From Papiliotrema nemorosa (taxonomy: Eukaryota > Basidiomycota > Tremellomycetes > Tremellales > Rhynchogastremaceae), in contig JASKOT010000029.1 of the NCBI GenBank assembly GCA_032158125.1, forward strand, positions 1 to 64,000: 64,000 nt of DNA, written 5' to 3'. This document shows positions 55,046-64,000 of this stretch, piece by piece. Within the stretch, counting starts at the first letter, position 1; the number at the start of each line of letters is the position of its first letter. The translations under genes and the position numbers were made by a program. Under the pieces are notes generated by a model that was given only the letters and a program-made list of their open reading frames with translations, was not told the DNA's origin and ran no database searches.

Positions 55046-57205
55046 ATGCCCTCAACTGCAACCTTCAGCTTCTGTAATTCCTTTCCAAGTTGTTTTGATT
55101 TGTGGGACCTGGATGGAGCTGCAGGAGGCATTATGAGCTCAGAAGAATTCACAAGAGTTTACAACTCTTATCCCTGTGTGCATGTGCATGATGGGTTGCC
55201 AGATGATGTGCAACATTGGTGTGCTGTAGTAACTACACTGACTCTACCAGGACTGCCTCACCTTGCAATTGCAGGTCCTGACTCAAGAGTCCAAGACCCC
55301 TCTTACATATACTGGAAGGGCCTTGGTAGTAGATTGATGAAACTAAACGGTTGGGCAATGGATCCAGGTATGAGCACTGCAGAGGTTACACGGGACACCA
55401 AGGGTACTTGGGCAATCATCAGGGGCAGTCCATTCAGTGCTCATGCTTCCTCCTCAAATCAGTCCGAAACAACCCAAGCTGTCAGCCTTGCTATCCCTTA
55501 CCTAAAGAAGGAGTATGTTCTGAAGAATGACACCAGCTTATGCTGGGCATCAAATCTTCCAGATGAGCAACTCAAATTGTGCAAAGCAGCTGGACTGACA
55601 TGTGCTTTGAGCTTGAATCAAAAGGGAACGAGGGGCGGTTGGAATGCAACTGCAGACAAGCCTGCATTCTTCAGGTTTCTGCAGAGGACCAAAGACCTTG
55701 GTGTGCCTGTGTCATTGATACGCTCAGACTTTCTGAACATTACTGCAGAGCATCAAGGTGATCTTGAAGATGGCAATGAGATATTGACTCAACCTCTACA
55801 TCCTGATGATCATGATTATTTTATCAAGCTCATGCACAAGACAATGTCTGAATCACTACGTCAAGGTGGAAGAGCTCTAGCTTACCTCAAGGATATGAAT
55901 TCTGATGAGATTTCAGCTCATATGAAAGAGGCACTCAAAAGTGCAGAAGCCAAGATTGACAAGTCAACTCTCAGTCAAGCAGAGCTTGATGAGTACAATG
56001 ACCTTGTCAAGGGATTCAGCAGCAGACCATGTGATCCCTGGCAGTACACCAATGGCAAGTGCACAGCATCAAGTGTGCATGATGCAAGATTTGATATCCA
56101 CATTGCAGATGATCCCACCAAGGACCGCCTTGGGGATGTTGCCGCAATTGCACTGGAGCACCCAGACATGCGACACCTTGTCAAGCATATTCCTGTGTCA
56201 CTGTCTGAAGATTTCAAGTTGAAACCACCATCAGACAACAGCAACCTCTTCTTGGCAGTATCTGAGCCTGGGAGCCTTGATTCCGTCTTCAAAGCGAAAT
56301 GCCCAAGATCATGGGAATGGTTTGGCAAGCTGGCAGCAGATGGTGACAAAGAGTGCAAAGTGATCGTTAATCCAGGAACAGCAACCGCTTGGAATGTCTA
56401 CATGTCAGGGGTGACACTGCGAGGTAGCCGACAACCAGCCTATCGACGAGCGAAGATCGCCGACAAACAAGGAACTTCGAAGAACTTAGGTTCTTTTCCG
56501 ATTCTTATTGTTTTGCCACCGTTTCTTATTGTTCTTGCCCGATGCAAGACTATCCTTATTGTCTCCAAAACAACGGCGAAGTTTGGCACCATCGGCTGAA
56601 GAGGGAACAAAAAGGATCCAAAGTTATTCGCGCAAGAGTGCCTATTGTTCGTCCCGAACAATAGGGAACTTCGACGATACAACAATAAGGTCGGATAGTG
56701 GACGCATGGTTAAGGCAATGAGAGGAGCCTTCTGGACGAGGTATAAAGAGGAGTCGTCGAAGATCAAGGATCCTCAGCGATCCTCGATTAGCAGTCACTG
56801 GTAGTTACTCGTAGTTGATATCCCCGCATCCATCGTCTTTGTGTTACTCGAACTTCGCTTGAGACAGTTGATCTTATCCTACGTCGTTGGCTACTCTCAG
56901 TCCCCAACGACCCTCGCCTAGCTTCGACGAACTTCCTTTAGGTTAGGGCCAAATCCAGGATAGGATCAACCCCATGCTTCTGACACTACACTATCATGGC
57001 AAACACAGTCTTTTCTGATTGTCTGACTGAAGTCATGGAACAGCAGGAGCAATCAACTGGTTCTATGACTGAAGCAGACCTGCAGAAAGCGCAGAAATCC
57101 TATGAGAGCGTCCTTGATCGGTTATCATCAGGGAAAATGACCTTGGCATGTCAAGATGTCTTTTCTGACAAGGGGTGGCAGTGGCATACAGCATCTGTCT
57201 TGTGA
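55046..57205 (+). pseudogene. Intronless orphan gene split by a solo LTR
   Basis: From the ATG at 55046 (MPSTATFSFCNSF) an open frame without introns runs to the LTR at 56403. Past the LTR and its duplicated CTACA, the frame resumes exactly in phase (YTIMANTVF) and ends at 57205. The uninterrupted gene would be 523 codons. As it stands, translation runs into the LTR and stops at about 56599. The protein has Asp/His-rich and Trp-rich segments (GLPDDVQHWCAVVTTLTLPG, YIYWKGLGSRLMKLNGWAMD, QPLHPDDHDYFIKLMHKTMS) and a helical, Lys/Glu-rich middle. I recognise no domain, transposase or polymerase. The frame is open upstream to 54701 but lacks an ATG. It is strongly CpG-depleted compared with the rest of the window. 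It could be a captured or transferred gene, or the cargo of an element. Confidence 0.7.
56403..56985. mobile_element. Solo LTR, family A copy 2 (young), inserted in the orphan gene
   Basis: A 583-bp element starting TGTCAGGGGTGACACTGCG and ending ATGCTTCTGACA, flanked by a perfect 5-bp target duplication CTACA (56398-56402 and 56986-56990). It is CpG-rich, in contrast to the gene it interrupts. It contains several TATTGT or ACAATA boxes and an 11-bp perfect hairpin, CCTATTGTTCG/CGAACAATAGG, at 56641-56665. There is no internal coding region. Confidence 0.88.
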
Positions 57206-57309
57206 AACAAGCCTTTTCATTACAATTATGGGCTTTTGAATTCTGCTGTGTTGAAAATGCATGAGAGGTCATAGCAGAAATCAGAAACACTGAATCAAAT
57301 GATGCTGCT

Positions 57310-59009
57310 TCAATCTGGGACATTATCAAAATTGGGTTCCTCCTTGTAATACATTACTCCATCCCTCCATCCAATCTTGTTTCCCCAAGCATCTTCCCTC
57401 CTCACCTTGAATTCTGCAGGATTAGGATTGGCCAGTTCCCCATCAGCCAAATCTTCCGGTTTCATCTTTTCTGCCCATTTGGGTATCCAGGCATTCCTGA
57501 CATCATCCCAGCTCACTTCTCCAGCATATTGACCTGAAGAATCTGCTTTTGCAAGTGCTTCTTGGCGCATCACAAGGGACAACACAGATCTTGTGAGGAG
57601 GTTACCTCTGTATTCCCAAATCTCCTGTGAGGCTTCTGTATCTGTAGGAGATGGTGGAGGATGTGGTGTAGCATTGCTGTTACTAGCCTGAGGGGCAGAT
57701 GAAGTGCGGGATGGAGTGGGTATAGGTCCTGTGCCGTACATTTGCTGAAGGTCGCTTGCGCTGGAGATGTTGACAAAATTAGGATCAGGTGATGGTGAGC
57801 GCGTGCTAGTGGGTGAGTTGAGAGGTGATTGTAAATGGGTACCCCTGTTTACAGCCACTGCAGATGACATAGCTGATGCAGGAAGATGGACAGAACTGTG
57901 TTTGCTGAGGGTTTCTGAGATGACCTGGTCTGATGCACCCAGCCTGACTTGCAATTGATTGAGGAGGATCCCAATTGATTTGTAAGCATCAATAGCTTCC
58001 ATATCATCCAGAAGATTCCTTGGAAGTGCTGAAGAAATAGCAATGATGCTCTCAACAGCTCGAGTGAATCTGAAATCAGTTACCCATTTTCTCCCATGGA
58101 TTTGGGCGCTGACATGGCTGGGTTATTTGCCTGTTCAAGAACTGCCTTGTCTAGGACTTGTTGTATTTCTGCACCAAATCCTGAGTCTATCACTTCCCCT
58201 TGCCAGACAATTGCTTCAACAAGTGTGATGTCAATTAGGTAATCCGGACCTTCTGCCAAGACTTCTACAAGTCTTTCGAATGCCTGTTCTTGCTCATCTG
58301 GCTGCATGCTCTTGAAGCTCTTCAACCCTTGTTGGGCTTGCTGGTAGATATCTCTGAGAGTCCCTCAAAGGTCAGTTGTTCTATGCTTTTACAGTTGCTT
58401 GTGGTCTCACGCAAAGTTGGTAGTCCATGACCTTCTGCATATGGCTGCAGATCTAGCAGTTCTTCTTGCTGAGCCTCAAGAAGGCTTTTCAGTCGGATTA
58501 GATATTTGACATATTGTCTAAAACCAGATCTCTGTAAAAGAGGTTGGATCAGAGCTGAGATCAGAAGAACATCGTGGAAACAAGTGTAACATACCCAGGG
58601 CAGCAAGACAAGCGTCATGAGTTGCCGTCCACTGGTCACTGGCTGCATGAGGGGAGCTATTGGCCCCCTTCCTCCTCAATCTTCTACTGCTTCCACTGCT
58701 TGAGGTACCGCCTTGGGTGAAGTATGGTGAAATTCTGCCATCCTCTTTTGCCACAATGCTTAAAGCTTGCATCAACCTCTCCATCTCTGCTGGGTTCTTA
58801 TTCTGCTGTTGAAGTTGATTGACCAAGGATAACGGATCATGTGATCCACGTCTAAACTTGTCTTGCAGGACTGCAGCAAGATTGGTGATTTCATCTTGTC
58901 CAGAGGTGGGAGATGTAGGGGAGAATGAGACCCCCGGTGGGAGCGGGCCAGATTTGCGGTGATTTTGCTTGTCTGACGGCTTGAAGAGTGACTTGAGAAA
59001 GCCTGGCAT
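57310..59009 (-). CDS. Hypothetical protein, CpG-depleted, with frame breaks
   Basis: The first exon starts at the ATG at 59009 (MPGFLKSLFKPSDKQNHRKS) and carries a disordered, basic region, then helices (LSLVNQLQQQNKNPAEMERL and DQWTATHDACLAAL). A GTATGT...CTCAG intron leads to ALIQPLLQRSGFRQYVKYLI and KSLLEAQQEELLDLQPYAEG. The following segments are FERLVEVLAEGPDYLIDITL, ESIIAISSALPRNLLDDMEA, a Ser/Pro linker and a C-terminal block (WEYRGNLLTRSVLSLVMRQE, EVSWDDVRNAWIPKWAEKMK). It reads as an all-helical, armadillo-like protein of about 570 residues. Near 58330-58380 no ordinary intron joins the two frames. At 58070-58083 only a 14-nt GTAACTGATTTCAG gap would. The gene is therefore either decaying or oddly spliced. 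The family is not recognised. It is convergent with the split orphan gene. Confidence 0.55.
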
Positions 59010-60049
59010 GGATAAGAATAGCGGCTGTTGCAATGTTTTGATTGTGCATGAGTGATTCTGACTACCATCTCTTTGGTGCTCATGATGGACAATGGCAAAA
59101 TCATGAAAGGAAAGGCTGATGTACGTTGAAAGGACGAGCAAGTTTAAATCTGGCTCGTCGCAATTTGTCTGCTCTGCCTCTCAGCCACAAGCCCCGTCGC
59201 TGCTCGACACGAGTTTCCGCTTGACGACAAGGTTTGCGTTGTCATTCGGCCATGTTCCTTACACAGCTCCCGAGAACTCTCATCTGACGTTTCCGCACTC
59301 ATGTGGGCTCTAAGGATCTTGCACCGGCCGGGCTATGCACACCTTGGCCCTCGCGTATTCGGCCGTCCGGGAACATGAGATTCGAATACAGCACCACTCG
59401 TCCCGAGACATGGATTGATGCCAAGACGAGTCATACTTCGTGCTCAAGATTTCCGACGTACTTCGCCCCGCATCCTTATCGCGCCTCACATGCATCCGAC
59501 GTTCTCGTTTGCTGCTCCACCTTCTAGTGCAGTGGGGGGAAATCAGGCGGGAAAGAGCACCTGCACTAGGCTACTTCCGAAGACAGGTGGTCGTTTGGAT
59601 TCCTGAAATCTTGAACAGGATGACGTTCACGGGAAAATATAAACCCGGCCAAAGAATCTTGACGACTTCTTAGCTTGTCTTGTCTCTGCACCGCCAATGA
59701 TTGGCCGCTCGGCGGGATGGAGGACACCTCTGCGGTCAATATGTGTGGGTGAGTGGGTGGGTATACGAAGCTGTGAGAGAGGGCCGAAGTTTAGTTCAAT
59801 ACGGGTCGTACCTCGTCTTTACCCCACTTCACCTTGGAAGCGAGGACGTATGATGCGTTATGCCCGGAGTACTGCCTCGCTCCCGACATGAGGTTGACGT
59901 ATGGACAAGCGATAGGATGCGGATGACTGGACGGCAGAAGGGACAAGATATAAGGCGGATGCGATCACTACGGCTGTCTCAACAACCCTCTTCCACTACA
60001 CTACTCAGCGACTCTGCTTTACACCCCTATAATATCCCCACTGTTCGCG
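59010..60049. other. Intergenic
   Basis: About 1 kb in which normal CpG density returns from about 59105 on. It holds the promoters of the minus-strand gene and of the deacetylase. No gene was seen. Confidence 0.4.
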
Positions 60050-61249
60050 ATGATCTTCAACGCTCTCCTTGTCTCTCTAGGACTGGCTGCTTCAGTCTCC
60101 GCTGCCCCGACTGTCGAGAAAAGGGCCTGGCCTCAGGTCATCAACAATTGCTACAACTCTGGGCAGACTGCTCTGACCTTTGACGGTGAGTCCCTCGCTG
60201 CGGTCGCTGAACCCCTCAACCTCGCTGCTCTCTCCCTTTCCACCCCTTCTACCCCTCTCCCCCTTCTCCTGACTACCTCTTCACGTCTGCAATGCAGCGT
60301 TCACAAATGTTCTCATATTCCTCTTCGGTCCCCTCGTCCTTCCTATCCCTTCTCGACCCACGGCGCTACCTGCAACTCACAAACTTTCCCTTTAAGCATC
60401 GCTGATAATTAGATGGACCGTACCAATACGAGACCAACATTGCCGACCGATTCAACGGTGAAAAAGCCACCTTCTTCTTGAATGGGAACAATTACGCATG
60501 CATCTACGACCGAGTCGACGAGATCCGAGCTCTTCACGCGGCGTAAGTTGGCCCCTATCCTCCTCGACCGCTGCTCAGCCAATACTAATACGCAGTGGAC
60601 ACACTCTCGGGTCTCATACCTGGTCCCATGCCAACTTGCAAAACCTAGACTACAACGGAATCAACAATGAACTCGAACGTCTTGAAGAAGCTTTCATCCG
60701 GATCTTGGGGTTGAAACCATTATACTTCAGACCTCCTTATGGATCTTACAACGACCTCGTGCTCCAGGTGTTGGGTGATCGAGGGTACAAGAGTGAGTCC
60801 CATTTCGTAACTTCCACTTCCATGTGCCGTCTACTCAGCCTTGCCAAGGTCGGAAGCTCATCATCAGAGGTGTTCCTTTGGAATGAAGATACCGGAGACG
60901 CGAATGGAGAATCCGTTCAATATTCCGAGGGTGTGATTGACGATGCCGCCAGTCACTTTCCTCAACCAAACTTGATCCTCTCCCACTCTGTCATCGACAC
61001 CAGTACGTCCCATCACCTTGCCAATGATCAGATGTTGATGTCATATAGCCAACAGTCAGGTGGCACCTTATGCTATCGATAAACTCAAAGGAGCAGGCTA
61101 TCAACTCGTAGCTGTTGATACTTGCCTCGGAGGCGCCGGTGAGTCACATCGCACACTTCCATATGATCCCTCATCTGATAAAAAAAGGTGAATGGCCATA
61201 CGAATACGTCGGTGAACCGGGAACGCCTGATGGGTCATGGCAATGCTAG
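60050..61249 (+). CDS. Secreted polysaccharide/chitin deacetylase (NodB domain, CE4)
   Basis: CE4 enzymes remove N-acetyl groups from chitin or related polymers at the cell wall. Six exons join by phase: 60050-60185, 60413-60542, 60596-60792, 60868-61002, 61049-61138 and 61188-61249, for about 250 residues. The N-terminus is a signal peptide (MIFNALLVSLGLAASVSAAP) followed by a Kex2-type KR site. The catalytic motifs are present: TFDDGP (motif 1, catalytic Asp), HTWSH inside GSHTWSHANL (motif 2, metal-binding His), RPPYGSYND (motif 3), a WNEDTGD motif 4, and LILSHSVID in place of the usual LxLHD motif 5. There is no carbohydrate-binding module or GPI signal. The first intron (227 nt) splits the TFDD motif and is much longer than its neighbours. 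Confidence 0.92.
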
Positions 61250-61653
61250 GCGTATCGTCGAGCTCAAGCTACATGGACGATATTTGACGAACAAGTGAAC
61301 GAGCATGTCGTCGGGTCTCACGGATGAGTAGATTCACGTCCGGTCATGCCCGATCAATATCCTCCTCCTGTCTTCTATTATTCATTCTGGACCTCCATTC
61401 GCATCGTTTTATAATGCTCTGATGGACCTTTGCGATGTGATGAAAGTGCGTGCAATCGTACCGACTTGGCAGGACAGAGTAACTCAGTACCGGGAAAGCA
61501 CAGGACATCCGGCAACTCTCAGCCAAAATTACATTCACATATTTCGTACATGATACTGCAGCCATGGGGCCAGCCTCAAAGTCGTGAGATATCGTATCAT
61601 CCCCATCCGCTTCCTTCAGTTCGTCCAGTTCGTCAAGATCATCCGGAAATTCG
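61250..61653. other. Convergent intergenic region
   Basis: About 400 bp between the deacetylase stop and the minus-strand Ser/Pro-rich gene. No gene was seen. Confidence 0.4.
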
Positions 61654-63447
61654 TCAAATGTCGTCCAAGGTCAAATACCTCTCATCCTCACTGTCCTCCC
61701 CACTCCCATTCGATGTTCCCTCAGTACCTTGAACAGTCGAGATGTACGTACTGCCCTTCATCTTCACGTCGAGTTCTTCCACCCCTTCTCCATCTTGCCT
61801 TGAACCCGTGCATCCGCCTTTGGTGGATTGGTTGTCTGATATGCTCAATAGCGAGCTGATGCTTGTACGTCTCATCCAGCTCTTCAACCCGGATCTTTCC
61901 TGTAGGGCGGTACCTTGTTGAACAGGTGGCAGAGAAACGATGGATCCAGTAGGGGAAGGTAAGGCGTCAACATCGGAACTCGAGCCAGAAGTCATACTAC
62001 CAGGACTCGAACATCCCGCTCCCGTTCCGCTCATGGAGTACGTTCCCGTCGTTCCGTTCAATTGCGAATGGTGCGTGACAAAAGGGTTGGTCACCGTATC
62101 GACAGGCATAGAAAGCAAATTGGGTTGACGTAGTCTCGATGTCGTAGGTCTTCTTGTAGGCCGGGGAGGAGGCAGCAAGGGGTGAGCGTGAGAGTGGAGG
62201 GGCCCATTGGGACCTGGCGGACCGGATAGTGATACCGGGTACAGGGGAAGCAAGTTTGGTGAAGAATGAGTATGGCGATGGCCTTGTCCCGGATCTCGCG
62301 GCGTCTTGGCGGAATGCGAACGACCAAGTCCCATACCTTGACTTGCTTGATTTCTAGGTGGAGTGGATGCCGATCCGGCAGACTGAGACGGAGGCACGGA
62401 CGTATCCAGGGATGAGAGTAGTTTGAGTCGTTCTCGGAGTCTATCGCTTGGCTGATCTGGAAGTCTGTCGCTTTGACGGCTTGAAGGCCGTTTGTGCGGT
62501 GAGGCGGGGAAAGACCATGTGGCAAGTACCGCTACGTCGGATACGCTCGATGTCGATGCGATACTACTTCGTCTGCCTAGTCTACTAGGTGCACCGGTTC
62601 TTGACGGTGGTCGGACATCTTGGACTGACCAGCTTCGAGGTGAGATGGGAGGTCGAGGTAATGGCGGGAGAGGCGGAGGCAACATTGCATTTGGCGGCGG
62701 CACAGAGGATACCGATCGAGTGCGACTTTGTGTTTTTGAGTGCGAAGATGGCTTTGGGCCCAGCGACGCGATGGACAATGAGGATGTGGGGCTGGTCAAG
62801 TCAAGGGGTTCAATGGGCGTCGCTTTGGACGATCGCCTACCTCTGGGAGCAGCCAATGGGGAAGTAGGTGCACTCGATCCTCCAAACACATCTGTATATG
62901 CCGAGGTCTGAATCGTGGTGGTGTTTGATACCTCGGGTCCCATTTCGCACAGTGTCGGCAGGGAGTTACAGCTCGAGCTCGCCAGAGGGTTTCGCGAAAT
63001 CTCGTGCAGTCGTCCTAATGGTCCTGGGTCTCGTGAATCATTATGGGGTCGTCTCGGAATTGCACTTTGCGCTCTTCGATGGCTAGGCCTCCCTGGACTG
63101 CCTCCTCCGGTAACAACCGGTAAAGGTGCGACTGCTCGACGAGACGGAGAGGGCATACTGGCGGCGATGTTGTCTCTTCCGTCCAAAGAATGTATGCTTC
63201 CTCTTCTGCCTCGGGCGATAGCCTCCCATTCTGGCCTGTCGTGCATCACAGATGGACTGGCGGGAAGATGAGAAGAAGCTCGAGAGAGAGAACGACGTCG
63301 AGTGGGTGTGTCATCTGCCAACCCGCGAGGGCGTGGGGTTGTGTTCGATGAAGGGTATACTAAAGGTGGAGAGGTGTTGAGCATCGAGCGGACGCTCGAC
63401 ATGCTAGGCATGGAGGGGAGAGAAGGTATAGCGAATCCTCCCATCAT
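61654..63447 (-). CDS. Long disordered Ser/Pro/Arg-rich protein
   Basis: A single frame of about 597 residues with the ATG at 63447. Almost the whole chain is low-complexity, rich in Ser, Pro, Arg and Thr with many SP and RRxS sites (TPTRRRSLSRASSHLPASPS, GRRGSIHSL), poly-Pro (LPPPLPPLPRPPISP) and short helical islands (DRLPDQPSDRLRERLKLLSS, SGLKSWMRRTSISSLLSIS). It ends in an acidic YLTLDDI tip. It has no signal peptide or membrane segment. It is probably a scaffold or regulatory substrate of proline-directed and basophilic kinases, which is inference from composition only. The codon bias supports real coding. Confidence 0.65.
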   Translation of the reverse strand: MMGGFAIPSLPSMPSMSSVRSMLNTSPPLVYPSSNTTPRPRGLADDTPTRRRSLSRASSHLPASPSVMHDRPEWEAIARGRRGSIHSLDGRDNIAASMPSPSRRAVAPLPVVTGGGSPGRPSHRRAQSAIPRRPHNDSRDPGPLGRLHEISRNPLASSSCNSLPTLCEMGPEVSNTTTIQTSAYTDVFGGSSAPTSPLAAPRGRRSSKATPIEPLDLTSPTSSLSIASLGPKPSSHSKTQSRTRSVSSVPPPNAMLPPPLPPLPRPPISPRSWSVQDVRPPSRTGAPSRLGRRSSIASTSSVSDVAVLATWSFPASPHKRPSSRQSDRLPDQPSDRLRERLKLLSSLDTSVPPSQSAGSASTPPRNQASQGMGLGRSHSAKTPRDPGQGHRHTHSSPNLLPLYPVSLSGPPGPNGPLHSHAHPLLPPPRPTRRPTTSRLRQPNLLSMPVDTVTNPFVTHHSQLNGTTGTYSMSGTGAGCSSPGSMTSGSSSDVDALPSPTGSIVSLPPVQQGTALQERSGLKSWMRRTSISSLLSISDNQSTKGGCTGSRQDGEGVEELDVKMKGSTYISTVQGTEGTSNGSGEDSEDERYLTLDDI

Positions 63448-63679
63448 CAATTTGGGTAAGGAGTGTGGTCAAGCCTGTACGTGCTGAGCTGCGAAGTCAG
63501 CTTTCAAGTTGTATCCCAGAACAATCCGGCCGGCAAGGTGATAGGCTAAAAGACGAGTAGACACGACAAACTCCATTGCTGCTCTGTTGCGGCTATGTTG
63601 CATATGCGAGACAAGACGTGATCGAGGGAAAGACGGACCCGTGGTGAAAGGATAGCATGCAGAGGGATGTGTTGAGGCT

Positions 63680-64000
63680 CACCTGGTATTCTCATACCCG
63701 TACTCGTCGTCCAACTCACCACACTGCTCAAAGGATGGCCCTGCTTGAAGTGTTCGAGATTCGTCCAGTCGAGTCCCAGTAAATGTCGTTCGTTGAGCTA
63801 CGCCGTATAGCAGGAGATGAAGTGGGAGTGGAGTATCGCAGATTGTTCCCAGTCGAGGAATGGTGGAAGATCGTTCAACGTTGATCAGTGCTGAAGCAGG
63901 GGGTTGGACGAACATCAAGCGCAACACCATCGATGCTGTCCACGTCGACGCTACTACTCCCATAAGACCAAAGATCAGCTGGACATGAAGGTCGTCGATG
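63680..64000 (-). CDS. Possible gene running off the right edge (partial)
   Basis: An open frame enters from the right edge and runs to a GTGAGC donor at about 63679. It contains a hydrophobic stretch (VASTWTASMVLRLMFVQPP) and then ordinary coding-like sequence (LPLHLLLYGVAQRTTFTGTR, CGELDDEYGYENT). A downstream exon was not found before the Ser/Pro-rich gene. It may be one exon of a membrane-associated protein. The evidence is thin. Confidence 0.3.

Noticed and set aside
56402..56599. Extension of the orphan protein through the LTR to the stop at 56599
   Set aside because: These residues are translated LTR sequence, not gene sequence. The true continuation lies beyond the LTR.
54285..56800. 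DNA transposon with ~380-bp terminal inverted repeats around the orphan gene
   Set aside because: The right repeat is a complete TG...CA element with its own CTACA duplication inside the gene, and the gene continues beyond it. Independent solo LTR insertions explain the data better than a TIR transposon.

Overview
This window is nuclear DNA of a basidiomycete fungus, most likely a tremellomycete related to Cryptococcus or Kwoniella. That placement is inference. It rests on genes carrying many 38-60 nt introns with GTGAGT or GTATGT donors, CTGAC/CTRAT branch sites and CAG/TAG acceptors, dense packing on both strands, and protein families that are typical fungal housekeeping sets.

Layout. 0-5 kb: a poly-C tract, a putative secreted protein, and a disordered protein on the minus strand. 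5-9 kb: the proteasome/TREX-2 acidic subunit SEM1 and the G-alpha chaperone/GEF RIC8. 9.6-18 kb: a WDR48/Bun107 WD40 protein, a single-pass membrane protein and the Golgi protein TVP38. 18.4-24.8 kb: unrecognised genes, mostly minus strand and several with TATA boxes. Two of these are tandem paralogs that share an N-terminal helical domain and an RGG-rich tail. 25-32.4 kb: a METTL16/EFM-type methyltransferase, a G-patch-type nucleolar protein, SUMO E1 subunit AOS1, Mediator MED31 and ribosome-biogenesis factor YTM1. 32.5-35.8 kb: three unrecognised minus-strand genes that may be diverged paralogs. 36.5-45 kb: PDCD2/TSR4, a type I membrane protein, a small unknown gene, ASTRA-associated ASA1 and a CDF cation transporter. 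45.8-51.7 kb: a large Ser/Thr kinase and an HSP9/HSP12-type stress protein with TATA and STRE sites.

51.9-59 kb is the accessory part. It is a nest of solo LTRs from at least two families (A and B). One family-A solo LTR, with a perfect 5-bp target duplication (CTACA), sits inside an intronless gene of unknown family, and the frame closes again when the insertion is subtracted. Older LTR copies and the flanking coding DNA have lost most CpG dinucleotides to TpG/CpA, while the youngest LTR copies are CpG-rich. This is what past CpG methylation would leave. The adjacent minus-strand gene (57.3-59.0 kb) is equally CpG-poor and has two reading-frame breaks.

59-64 kb returns to normal composition with a chitin/polysaccharide deacetylase and a long disordered Ser/Pro-rich protein. 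A gene may run off the right edge.

No CRISPR, rRNA or operon was seen, and I found no convincing tRNA. The genes are functionally independent. The only gene-to-gene regulatory couplings visible are short divergent promoters (MED31/YTM1, G-patch/AOS1, ASA1/CDF). Coordinates of multi-exon genes span start to stop; exon edges are given where the junctions were worked out by hand.
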